Source: Rotaria sp. Silwood1 (Eukaryota > Rotifera > Eurotatoria > Philodinida > Philodinidae). Taken from it: 64,000 nt of DNA. Positions within the stretch are counted from its first letter, which is position 1. Every line of letters starts with the position of its first letter. A program made the translations under genes and the position numbers. Below, piece after piece: positions 11,681-23,412 of this stretch. The stretch is taken from positions 372,551-436,550 of the forward strand of contig CAJNOP010000107.1 of the NCBI GenBank assembly GCA_905250075.1, in the 5' to 3' direction. The notes under the pieces were generated by a model. The model ran no database searches. It was given only the letters and a program-made list of their open reading frames with translations, and had not been told where the DNA came from.

Positions 11681-12922
11681 TTACGAATTAACTAATTTTT
11701 TTATGAAATAATAGAAAAGAATAATAAAAACAAAAGTCAAAACTATCCGTTTACTCATTCTTCTCAAATTAATCAACCACTGAACACCTAACATAGTCTT
11801 TTGAATTCCACGTGACGAATATTGTCGTCTATTTCTCATCAATGTTAAATTCATATTTTGCTTAAACCATTGATTAGTTGTATAATACCAAAAATCAAAT
11901 TCATGTTTTAATTGCTTATAATAAAACGTACTTGTAAAATATTTATAACAAGAACCAATCATGACTATGAATAAACTTATTCCAGCAAAAATTCTAAATA
12001 ATAATAATGGTAAATTTTTATTACATTGAATATTATATTTATAACAATTCCATGCTTTTTGACGATTTTCTTCATTTTTAAAATCAATTATTATCATATT
12101 AGTCTTTAAATCATCTTCTGTTTGATCATGTGTCAAAATTCCTTTCATATGTTTTCGTTTAATTCCAGCTTGTTCAGCCATAAAACCATTAATAAAAACA
12201 TCATCACGAAAAAATATTGGTATTGTTGTATTAAATATAGCTTTGATTAATAAATTCGATATTATATTTGATGGATATAAAACTGCAGCACCCCATAAAT
12301 AATCTGGTACAATATTAATAGGAAAATTTTCTTTTGATACTCCACCAATACCTTTACGTTGAATTTTTCCAGATTTTTCGAACCAACCTTCGATTGTGTC
12401 ATTATTAGAAACTTGATTCATGTACAAAATTAATTTATCAACATGGATAAGTACATCATCATCAACATAAAAAAGATAATCACTGTTTTTGGAACAATGT
12501 TGATCATACCAAACTAAAACACTCGTGGTTTTTAATGTTAAATTATAATAACTTTCAAGAAAATTAAACTGTAATAAATCATGATATTTTTCATCTTCCT
12601 CAATAATTTCTTTTTGCATAGCAGAATCTTGTGGATATCCAATAGCATATAAAACAGGTACATTAAAATGTTCAATAATTTCTTGTGCCCATGTAGAACG
12701 TGTAAAATTTCGTCGTTGAAAACTTCCTGATTTAACAATAATAAAAAATTTAGTTTTTTCATTCTGACAAGCTTGATTTTTATTAATAATTAAAGGTTGT
12801 TTAACTAATTGTAATTGTTCTTGTGTATGAATTTTTCCAAAACAATCTTTACACGTACTGCGTGTAGTTAATTTCGCACTGATGCAATAAAAAACATGAA
12901 TGAAAACGAATATGTTCTTCAT
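11681..12922 (-). CDS. GT31 beta-1,3-glycosyltransferase-like protein with C-terminal helices (413 aa)
   Basis: Uninterrupted frame. The first true ATG (12922) directly follows a TTTCAG acceptor-like sequence; the frame upstream opens only with TTG. GT31 enzymes transfer Gal, GlcNAc or GalNAc from UDP-sugars in the Golgi. Visible motifs: RRNFTRSTW (the family's R-x-x-IRxTW), YLFYVDDDV with the metal-binding DDD at 154-156, YLWGAAVLYP, and RDDVFINGFMAEQAGI, which matches the EDVY/G region. A hydrophobic N-terminus (residues 3-16) can act as signal anchor. Unusually, two further hydrophobic segments follow the catalytic domain (about 304-326 and 392-408), separated by a basic, aromatic stretch. 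Typical GT31 enzymes are type II proteins that end with the catalytic domain. The acceptor sugar cannot be told from sequence. Confidence 0.75.
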   Translation of the reverse strand: MKNIFVFIHVFYCISAKLTTRSTCKDCFGKIHTQEQLQLVKQPLIINKNQACQNEKTKFFIIVKSGSFQRRNFTRSTWAQEIIEHFNVPVLYAIGYPQDSAMQKEIIEEDEKYHDLLQFNFLESYYNLTLKTTSVLVWYDQHCSKNSDYLFYVDDDVLIHVDKLILYMNQVSNNDTIEGWFEKSGKIQRKGIGGVSKENFPINIVPDYLWGAAVLYPSNIISNLLIKAIFNTTIPIFFRDDVFINGFMAEQAGIKRKHMKGILTHDQTEDDLKTNMIIIDFKNEENRQKAWNCYKYNIQCNKNLPLLLFRIFAGISLFIVMIGSCYKYFTSTFYYKQLKHEFDFWYYTTNQWFKQNMNLTLMRNRRQYSSRGIQKTMLGVQWLINLRRMSKRIVLTFVFIILFYYFIKKLVNS

Positions 12923-14919
12923 CTGAAACAAATACGTTATAATTAGAGCTGTCCCAGTGTTACTAGGATTAGAAAAAGATCAACGACTCAGGAAGTAAAG
13001 CTGATGATAACAATTTAGAACGAGAAGGTAACTAATATTGTGAGTATTCATGAGTCAAGCAGATAGGAGCGTCACAAGGCCACCAGCATTGGTGGAAGAT
13101 CGATGATGACTCAGGAAGTCAATTGGAAAACTTTTGCTAAAGTTAACTAAATTTGTATTTGATGGAGAGGAGTTCAAGCGTTTCCAGGATTTATGAACAA
13201 AACGGCAATAAAGTACTGAAACTGTGCTGGGGAAAGACGATCATCTTTCAAGATTAAAAGAGTTGTACTCACGATCTTTCTCTCTCTCTCTGCTTTGGAC
13301 ATCCCTAAAAATAGATAAATTGTTATGTAGCTGTGCCGAAGTAAAACGAAAAATTCCCGATATTCGAAGGATGAAAATACTCTTTTGACTCCTATTTCAC
13401 ATTGAATAATTTTGTTATGATTTGTAAAGCGATGTGGCGATAATTTTTGTTTAGTTGTTGCATACTAAAAATGTACTCACTCCATAGCGATACATAAGTG
13501 ACATATAAAATAATGTAATCTAATGTTATGTAGGAATACGCATCCTTCAACGTGTATGTACATAAATATACATATGTGTGTGATTCACTCAAGTGTATCT
13601 TTTGTCAACCTTAATGATAAAAAATATGAAACGCTTTTTCTTTATTGATCATTTGCTTTTCGTTCTTTTTCGTTCTTGTGGTCCAAGAAATAAAATAAAT
13701 TATAAATAAAGTAAAGAGAAAGATAAATGTAAAAATATGAAAGTTTATTTGTTGTATTGTTCTTTGATAGCATTAATCTATCAAATGAATATCTATATCA
13801 GAGGTCATCATGATGAAATTTAATCCTATAGTGAAAGAGGTAGGGTTTTGAGAATTGCAGCTGATGCGAAACTTTTTAAAGTTTCGCGTCGTACATGAGA
13901 TTCCTTTTGAATCTTCGTATCGCTCGATGTTTTGTGGAATTTATGTATATTTTCTGAGAAAATAGTAAGTGTAAGTTGTAAATCAAAGTTTTACAACTCG
14001 CGCATAATAGGTGTTTGAAGTTTAGGCCAACCAACATCAGACTCCTCTTCGAAATTGGAATGGCTGGAATATGTTTGTGAATGCATTAAATAGTGCTGTG
14101 TTTGATTGTTGCTCAAATAAAAATTTATATGCAATGCTTCTAATAATAACAATGGTAAATCAAGAAAAATACAGAAATAAATAAGACAGATCTTTACTCT
14201 AGTGATCGATTATCTTGGAAAACAACTATAGTCCAAGAGAGATTTATCACTTTACCTATTTTGTATCAGTTTAATTGGGCTAAAAAAAACATATTGAGTT
14301 CCACATTTCGATACCAAAGATCCTGCGCTAACAAGCTCTTTGTTTTTAATATAGGTGAGTTAATTCTTTTGTGAATATTCTTTGGCCGAGATCTAATGTA
14401 TAATGTTTATTTTATTTTATTTCAATGTGTTAAATCTTTAGTAAAAATCAATTTATCCTATACAACTTTTCTGATCATTAGAGCAAACAAAAAGATAAAT
14501 ATGATAATATTTCTTTACTCAACATAACACAATTTTAAGTAGAATAACATGTCTTCGATCAAGTGAGAGTAATGTCAATATTTCTACTAAATATTACTTT
14601 CATACTTGATAAAAAACCAAAACATGACAATTATATTCAATTAAATATAGACTAAACTAGTCATATTGGATGTCAAGAGGTAATTATGACTTTATGCATC
14701 TATATCAGAATAGCAAACATCTATTGAATTTCTCTCGTATCGAAATACGTAAAGCAAAGTATAATTGTTTTTATTGCATTTTATAGATCATGGTTTCTGA
14801 TCTTTATTTAATTTTAAAAAAATGATATTATATATCAAACACATAATTTATCTTAGTTTCAATACAAAAAAAAAATTACTTGATCAAAATAAAAATACAT
14901 ACATAAAAAATATTTTTTT
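12923..14919. other. Intergenic, no gene seen
   Basis: AT-rich, with a short CT run near 13280 and a near-perfect inverted repeat at 13867-13888 (GCGAAACTTT / AAAGTTTCGC). No supported coding sequence. Confidence 0.45.
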
Positions 14920-15409
14920 CTATGAATCCTCCGAATCATATATTTCGAATGGATCGATCCAATTTTTTGGCATGGTACAGCCATATTTACTCCATTGAGA
15001 TTTTTGAAATTCATTAAGATGATTGTTTATCTCATTATGATCATTATCATTGTGTGTAGAAGTAGACCAATTAGTCGAAGATTTACAATGAATATATTGA
15101 CTAGTATAATGTTGGCTGTTTACGACTACATTAGCTGCTGTTAAATGAATCATAAAATTGACTAAATTCGATTGATAAGACAAAGGAACTACAGACTAAA
15201 AAAAAGTTTTTTTGAATAGCAAAAAATGACTTTTGTAGTAAGAGTTTACTTTGTTGTTTTGCTCAATTTTCAACTTCGCCATTAAATTGTAGAGCTATTC
15301 GTAGAAAAATCTGAAAAAAAAATTCACCAAATAATAAAAAACATACTTTACATTGAGTATTTATTTGAGAAGAAATCACCAGTGAAATATACCCGATTAT
15401 TGTAAACAT
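14920..15409 (-). CDS. Possible small secreted protein, three exons (124 aa), doubtful
   Basis: Proposed exons 15409-15347, 15310-15275 and 15195-14920, which join in frame (375 nt). The last exon begins exactly after a CTTTTTTTTAG acceptor, its frame is open from that point, and it ends in an acidic tail (FEIYDSEDS). The first exon (MFTIIGYISLVISSQ) looks like a signal peptide with donor GTATGT. The weak point is the middle exon, whose donor GTTGAA is poor. The last exon holds an Asp/Asn/His-rich low-complexity stretch (THNDNDHNEINNH). The family is not recognised. An alternative is that only the last exon is real and belongs to a different transcript. Confidence 0.3.
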
Positions 15410-17267
15410 GATGTCATACAGAAAACAACATATTTCAAGTAGGGTCACATTGGAAAGAAAATAATAAACGAAGTAAATTATAGTATAGGATGAAAAAGTA
15501 TCTAAACATAAAATAGGAGGATGGAATTATTTCTGAGTCATTATATAAAGAAAAACGAACAGTTGACCTTCACTCGAAAAATACCTCTCTCGTTCGTAAC
15601 ACATTTCTTAGACGTGTGATAACAAATCGATGAAATAATCCAGCTAGGTGACGTCATTTTCATGATTGATGTGTAGCAAATTCAAACACCAATGAAATAC
15701 AAGACATACACCACCTACGAAAATGTGATTCACATTTCGTCTTTCGTCATTCCTTTTTCGTACCCAAAAAACCAAGAATCCTATCAAGTATCTCTTTTAC
15801 GAAAGAACGAACTTAGCAAGAAAAGCCTTAGATACACCCTAGCATTATCTTACCACATTTAAAGCTCGCACCAATCATAAAATAAAAAGAATGTTACCAA
15901 ACACAGCTGCTATCTAACGAAAACTAAGCGAAGAGCCTCAAAGATATACATTATGCCACAGCATCTCTCTTCCAGTATCTAATTGTTCAATTTAAAAATC
16001 GCAGAAAAGTAAATTGCAAAAGCTCTGTAAAATTGTCACGGCATCGGATAAAATCCTATATAGCTTACAAGTATTGTTCTACCGAAGCATTAGACATACA
16101 TGGATCCAGGCGAAATTTTATCATCAATCTATCAGTCATAGCTAAAAATAGAATTATAAAATTTTTTGTTAATAGTTTTATCCTTTTTGGAGTTATTTTC
16201 GAGAGCTCAGTTATTATACTCGATATGTCTGTTAATCCTTTGCCGGTCAGTATCGCTAACTAGTCGTGTAGTGGAAAGCATCAAAAATCTTCCCTGTTAC
16301 TATCTATGTTGGTGTGCGCTCTCTACACATCTTTTTCGATGGGTTCCCAGAAAATGACTACTAGAATGCCGTATACTAAGTGCCAGAAGGAAAAGCAAAG
16401 AACCCAAGGTAATGGCCATACATGTAAACCACGAGGAGTTGCGACGAGTTTTAGGCTTTCTCTTTGCAGTTTAAACTATTCGGATTTTAAATGTTTATCT
16501 TTCTAGCGAGGAATGTTGCATGGTTATTAATATTAGTATCAACTATTAAAGCTAATCTTTCAGCATTATTGATGTGAAAATTGATAAATGTAAAGGTAAT
16601 ACGATTAGGTTAGCATTATGTTTTATTTTGATGCATGTACTAAATTATCGAGACCGACTTAAACATGCTACTTATAACTTTTTAAAGTCTCCTCTATGTA
16701 ATTTTTGAATTTTTAGCTGGAAAAGTTACACGTAATGAGTCTGGTTACCACTCTAATAGCTACATTGTGTACATTTACAATCCTTAGTGTGTAAGCGAGG
16801 GTTATGCGACCGACCATCGTCTCCATAGACAACAATATATACTTAAAGCCGAAAGATAAAGCGCATCGCAGCAGGTTTGGGTACTATACAGAAGAAATGC
16901 ATGCTAAAACAAGTATTACATCTCATAGTTAAACAATTTTAAATTCAAGTACTCGAATTATAAATTTAAGTTTGAAATTCGAAGAAGAAGGGTAACAACC
17001 GCAAGAATTAACGTTTTCTACACTTCTAGTGACTTCTTGCGTTGTTTTTCGATATTATTTAGATAGTATGCAGAAAATTTACTTTTAGTTCAGCGAGTGG
17101 GTCTACGTCTTATAGCGCCCTCTTTTCCAAATGTGTTGTATCAATGGATGAGTAAACCTAACGAATACATAAACGAATGTACTCAATTCGCCTGCCATTG
17201 CCACAACTTGTCCTATTCATAAATTGCTAGACTGCCTACTCTTTCATTTATTTGATTTCATACAAAT
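15410..17267. other. Intergenic / 5' region of SCFD1
   Basis: Slightly less AT-rich than its surroundings between about 16.0 and 17.2 kb. The short open frames there (16033-16506) show no domain, no exon borders and no repeat structure I can name. Confidence 0.45.
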
Positions 17268-20200
17268 ATGGCCACTCCATCAATTGCACCATTATCTTTG
17301 CGTGATCGTCATATTGGTATGTCTAAATTAAATTTTCATTTTACTTAAGCAAAAAAAGTTAAATAATTTTATTATTTTTTTAATGTTTTTGTTTATATAG
17401 CTACTCTAAAACAAATGCTCAATTTAAATACTGCCCCTTCAACACTAATCAAACCAACGGGTATAGATTTAGCTTGGAAAGTTCTTATTTATGATGAATT
17501 AGGTCAAGATATTATTTCACCTTTACTTACTGTTAAAGAACTTCGTGATCTTGGTGTAACATTACATATGTAAATAATTTTGTTTAAGATAAAATGGAAA
17601 CATAAAAATAAATACATTTATTATTTTATATTTGATAGATCATTAAAATCAGATCGGGATCCTGTTGATGATATTGCTGCAGTATATTTTATTATGCCAA
17701 CCAAAGATAATATATCTCGAATAGCAAAAGTAAATAGATTTTATTCTAATAAAATGTTTCGTTATATATATTTTTTGTGTAATTATTTGTAGGATTTAGC
17801 AGAAGGTTTATATGAATCATATTATTTAAATTTTGTTGCTCCAATACCACGTGATCTTCTTGAAGATTTAGCAACAGCTGCACTTGAATCAAATTGTCAA
17901 CAAAATATATCTAAAGTAAAAATCAACAAAAAAATAACTAAATATTTACTAACTTATATTTATTATTACTTTGTATTAGATCTATGATCAATATCTTGAT
18001 TTTATTACACTTGAAGATGAACTTTTTTGTTTGAGACAAGCAGGAAGAGATAGTATATCGTATTATGGTAAATAGTTTTCTAAAACAAAGAATAGAAATA
18101 TACATTTAAAATTTTTTCAGCTCTTAATCGACCACAAATGCTTGATGTTGAAATGGAACAAATTATTGGAACTATTGTTGATAGTCTCTTTTCAGTGTGT
18201 GTTACACTTGGTATAGAATAAAAATTTATTAGGAATCAAAGTCAAGGTTTTAGTTATTTAGGTTCAGTGCCTATTATTCGATGTCCCAAAGGTGAAGCAG
18301 CAGAAATTGTTGGCGAAGTTTGTTTACTTTATTTCGAAAAAAAATGAAATAAAATAAAAACTTGTTATTTTTTTTTTGATTGTTTTAGAAACTTGATAAA
18401 AAATTACGTGAAAATCTACGTGATCCTCGTAATAGTCTATTTTCATCGGATTCCATGGCTACTGGAGCTTTAAGGTTTGTACAAAATTTACGAAGAAAAC
18501 TATTGCATATTATAAGAATCTAGTCAGTTGTTGTTCTTTCGATTGTAAACCATAATTTTAATTCTTTTAGCATAGGAGTAGTTAAAATACATTTCAATGT
18601 AGCATACAGAAGACAGAAAATGAGTTATGATCAAGCAAGTAACATGATGTGTATACCATTGTCTTGAAAGAGTTAATTTACTTCTAGAACTGATCATGTA
18701 CATGAATCTTTTTTAATATGTATTAGAATCATTTGTTATTTCAAAGATAGAGACGTACAGAACCAATTTTAGTCCTAAACTCAGTTATCGGGACCAAGTT
18801 CAGAACCATAGAAAAGAGACGTTATTGAGACTACTGATTATAGTTGAATATTTTATGATCCTCAGTGACGTATCTTATAAATTATATTTATTAGAACATA
18901 TTTGAAGAGGATTGATTCAAAAAAGTGCTTGTTGTCGATTAAATAAATAAAAAAAAACGAATGTTGAAGAATTTTTTAGATTTACTACGTATAGATTCTG
19001 AAATAGTTTCCTTCAGACTGGAAGCAAAAAATGCTCGATCCCGCACACCTCTAGTTCGAAAATAGATAGAATAAAATAATTTGCCTGTGATTAATAACGG
19101 CAGCTACATCGTGTTTCACACTTTAATTTTGCATAAGTTGTTATAAAAGTTTTTACAAAATGTCGGTATCTTGACTATCAATTATTGAAAATTACAGCGT
19201 ATTAACTTTTATTATTCTTAAAATATTTATTTTAGACTTCTATTTAATATTACTATTAAGATTATTTTTTTTTTACATAAATCTTTTTAGCCTCTACTAT
19301 TATTTTTTAGTTTTCAACGGCCTCTTCTTGTTATATTAGATCGAAGTACTGATTTAGCATCACTTCTTCATCATACATGGACTTATCAAGCATTAGCACA
19401 TGATGTTCTAGTAAATAAATTCAAATATTTAATTTAAAAAAAAAACAAGAACGTTGCGTTTTTTAATGAATTAATAGGATTTTAAATTGAATCGAGTGGA
19501 AATTGAAGAAGTTGATGAATCAGTTACAACAGGTGATGGTCGACATCCATCGAAACGACGTACATATGATCTGATTCCGACTGACAAATTTTGGAAACAA
19601 CAAAAAGGAAAGTAAGTAAAATTTACATGAATAACAAAATAAAAATAATATACTAACAACCTCTCCTTTTATTTAGTCCTTTTCCAATTGTTGCTGAATC
19701 CATTCAAGAAGAACTTGAACGTTATCGACAATCAGAAGATGAAGTTAAACGCCTTAAAAATGCAATGGTTTGTTTTAAAAAAAATAACATTTTTAATATT
19801 TAAACAGAAAGTTTCTTTTGTGTATTTAGGGTATTAAAGGTGATGCTGAAGATTTAGCTATAAGTTTATTAAATGATACAACAAGTCAATTAACAAGTGC
19901 AGTTAATTCATTACCAGAATTATTAGAAAAAAAACGATTACTTGATTTACATACAAATATTGCTACAGCACTTCTTGATCATATCAAAGTAAATATATAT
20001 GAGTTCATTGTTTTTGAAATTTTTTGTTTTTTTTTATTATTTCATTTGAATAGAAACGAAAATTGGATGTTTTCTTTGAAACTGAAGAAAAATTAATAAC
20101 AAAACAAGTTCAAGTAAATAAATTTTCATCTCTTTTATTGATTTAATAATTTTCTTTAACAGGAAAAATCACTTATGGAAGTTCTATCGGATCCGGCAGG

Positions 20201-22554
20201 TAACATTTAAAAACATATATAAACATCGGATAGTGTAGAATAAATTAGACTTTCTATATTTTTCATATCTCTCGATTCTTCATTTGATTGACATGCTATT
20301 TTTATCAAAAGATAGCCTTTGGAATTCTACACAAAAGGGTTTATTTTATTTAACAAATATAGTTTCCACCATTTTTGTTTGATAAAATTTCATTGTCATG
20401 TGGTTCTAATTCATTGTGTAAACTATAATCTAATGAGTTTAAGTCAGTTTGTTTCAATGACTAATAACATCTGGTTATCAAAATTAGTCCAACTATTCTG
20501 GCTAAATTATCATAAGTTTTCGCCCGTTGATCACTAATTTCATATATCTTGAAAGATTTTAGGTTCCCATCATACATGATTCCTTTAGAAAATTTCAAGC
20601 GTCATATTCCGATAAAGAAAAATGTTTCGATCAAATGAAGTTTACATGAGAAACAGTTTAATTTATTCTGTACTATGTGTTAAAATGCACAAAATAATCA
20701 AACTTTTTTTTTTCAGCTGGTTCACCAGAAGATAAACTTCGTCTGTTTTTAATTCATTATTTATGCACACCAACAATGACACAAGTATAAAAACCATTAA
20801 TTAATATATATCAAGTTCAAAATTTTTGTTTGTATTTAGGCTGAACTTGATCAATATATGACAATATTAAGAGGATCGAATTGTACACATTTAGAAGCAA
20901 TATCATATATCAAACGTTGGAAATCAATTAGTAAAATGAGTGTTGTCTCACAAGCAAGAGAAGGTGGAACAACAACAATGGGGTATGAAAAAAATTCACT
21001 TGTAGAGTTTTAGTAATTTTTCAATTTTTAAGTGAATTAAGCATTTATTACCTGCTTAGAATTTAAATGGTTAGTAACTACCATGCAACACTGAAATTAG
21101 CAGTAGTGAAGTCTTGACTTTTTTCAGCTATTGAAAGTCACTGGAAAGAACTTTTAGAAATATTTTAATTGCTTGATTATGTTGTAAGTGGCTAAAAAAA
21201 TATGTGCTTGCTTCGCCTGAATTTTTATATGGGCCATGCTCTCTGAATTCAAAAATGAGTTTTATAAGAAATAAGTTCGAAAACAAACTTTTTTTGTATT
21301 GATAACTTTAAGAATATTACGAATAGCTCGAAGGATTTATGAATGTTTGTTCAGAACAATTTATTAAAATATAGACTTATGATTAGAAAAATTATAATGT
21401 ATCCAAAAATATTCTGCAATAAAAATTTATATATTTCAGCTTAAAAGTTTAAAAGAGTTCGGATTTATCACCTTTTATTAGAATTTTTATTAAGAATTAG
21501 ATTTTTTCAAAGAAATCAAGATGAAAAATCGTGAGATAAAAGTTTGTCTATAGATAGACTTAATAGTCACTAGATAGTTTTGAATGTTTCAATGACAGCA
21601 AACATGTCTTTCTCGAGATATTTCAATATCTAAGAAATATAGAGATTTATCATAGCAGGACACAGTAATCGAGTCTATCTAGAATGACGAAATTTCCGCA
21701 AAACGGCTGTGAACATGAACATTTCTAGGGGTTTAATTATCTAAATATGTTCTACTAGATGAAATATGAACTATGAAATATTTCGATGATAATTTATCAA
21801 ATCATGAACATTGTATCTAAGTAAAAGTTATCTTTTAGAATGTTTTCAAATTTGGTAAACAAAGCGTCCAAATTTGCAATGGAAGGAGTTAAAAATCTCG
21901 TTGTAAAACAATATGTAAATATATTTTATATTTCTTATGGTACTTATATTTATGATTATTATTTTATATTTCAGAAATTACCAGTAACAAAAATCCTTGA
22001 TAATTTAATGGAATGTCGTTCATCACCTGAAACTGATGATTATCGATATTTTGATCCTAAACTTCTTCGATCAACAGATAGGTAAATAAAAATTTTGTTT
22101 AACATTTTTAAATGAAAAAACAAAAATCATATTTGAAAGAAATCAATTCATCTATATTTTTTAAGTATTCGTCCAACAGAGAATAAGTAAGATAGAAAAG
22201 AGTTTGGTGAATTAGTACTAACATTTTAATTGATATTTAATCAAAAAAGAAATATAAACTATATTTCTATTTATAATATTTAGTATGAATGTTGCTCGTA
22301 ATCGACAACCATTTAATGATGCTATTGTTTTTATGATTGGTGGTGGTAATTATATTGAATATCAAAATTTACAAGATTATGCTAAAACTCGATCAACAAT
22401 AGCAACTAAACATATTGTTTATGGATGTACAGAACTTGTGAATGCTTCACAATTTCTCGAACACGTAAATAAAACTAAAGCAATTATTTCGTTTAATAAG
22501 TAGTGCTTTTTTTTGTGTAATTTCTAGCTCACCAAATTGGGTCAACAACATTAA
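17268..22554 (+). CDS. SCFD1: SCFD1 / Sly1, Sec1-Munc18 family SNARE regulator, 20 exons (644 aa)
   Basis: Sly1 binds the syntaxin-5-type SNARE and drives ER-Golgi vesicle fusion. Exons: 17268-17316, 17401-17569, 17639-17729, 17793-17915, 17980-18067, 18121-18210, 18262-18317, 18389-18474, 19311-19410, 19478-19611, 19677-19767, 19830-19988, 20054-20113, 20163-20199, 20717-20784, 20840-20982, 21839-21914, 21975-22081, 22284-22464 and 22528-22554; the sum is 1935 nt. The product tracks the human 642-residue protein throughout: VWKVLIYD-like near the start, [29 protein letters not shown]-like, [71 protein letters not shown]. The last exon encodes only LTKLGQQH plus stop, matching the human C-terminal LSQLGQK. 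Without it, the frame would read into intron sequence. Introns are mostly 51-84 nt; introns 8, 14 and 16 are 0.5-0.86 kb. Confidence 0.95.
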
Positions 22555-22730
22555 TCATCCATAGGACTTCTAGTTTTCATGGGCTATTATTGTTAATAAA
22601 ATATTCTGATTATTTTATTATAATTATAATGATTCTTTTTTCTTTCCACTCTCGTTTTTCTTTTTCTTTTAATTCTTATCTGTTCACTTGTAGATTGATT
22701 TTTAGTTTTTAATTGTTTAGTGAAATAATT
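22555..22730 (+). promoter_or_regulatory. 176-nt SCFD1-CALML4 intercistronic spacer
   Basis: Same-strand spacer with AATAAA at about 22597-22602 (3' end of SCFD1) and a pyrimidine-rich tract ending in TTGTTTAG some ten bases before the next ATG. The AG can serve as a cis- or trans-splice acceptor. The spacing is short for two independent animal genes and suggests an operon; this is inference. Confidence 0.4.
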
Positions 22731-23412
22731 ATGGTAAGAAATAATTTTGATTTATGTATATAAGAAATGTAAGATTTGATCGATGTTTTAGTCAAAGAAT
22801 TTTAGTGAAGAAGAAATTGACAGTAAGAAATTTGAATATGATTTTAATTTGAAAATATATAATTTTTAAAAATTAGATTTTCGTCAATGTTTTCAATTAT
22901 TTGCTCCACAAGGCTATGTAGATACACCTGATAAATTATGTTTTATAATGCGATCATTGAGTATGGCACCGACTATTGCAGAACTTAAACGATACTTCGC
23001 TAAATATAAAAAAGGTATGTCCTATTTGTCTATGAATTGACTGTTAATTCATCGCATATATTTAAAACTAGATGCTGACGTTGTTGAATTTGATGATTTT
23101 CTTAAAATTGTTTTGGAACATCGATCAACAGAAAATTGTCCAAATGAAATAATGGCTGCTTTTCAACTTTATGATACACAACGACATGGCTATATTGATG
23201 CTAAACAATTAAGATACATTTTAACTCATATAGGAGAAAAATTAACAGATAAAGATGGTAGGTAAAGAAAAAAAAAATGATAATTTATTAAGTTTATTTT
23301 TATATTTATAGTCGATCTTATTTTACGCGAATTAAATGTTGCTTCTGATGGTCGTGTTTTTTATGATAATCTTATTCATATGCTGACCCAACCATTAACT
23401 AGACATCGTTAG
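22731..23412 (+). CDS. CALML4: CALML4-like EF-hand light chain, five exons (152 aa)
   Basis: Exons 22731-22733, 22792-22822, 22877-23014, 23072-23257 and 23312-23412 (459 nt). The first coding exon is only the ATG, followed by GTAAGA. In vertebrates CALML4 is a calmodulin relative that serves as a light chain for myosin-7B in the brush-border adhesion complex. Likeness to CALML4 rather than calmodulin: FSEEEIDNFRQCFQLF near the N-terminus, GEKLTDKDVDLILRE, DGRVFYDNLIHMLTQP, and 152 versus about 153 residues. Calcium loops look dead: loop 1 begins APQGY, loop 2 reads KDADVVEFDDF, and loop 3 (DTQRHGYIDAKQ) has Gln where the bidentate Glu should be. It may therefore act as a constitutive, calcium-independent light chain. 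A divergent calmodulin-like or centrin-like protein is the alternative. Confidence 0.75.

Noticed and set aside
16033-16506. Overlapping plus-strand frames upstream of SCFD1
   Set aside because: Short, mutually overlapping and without exon borders or protein-like periodicity.
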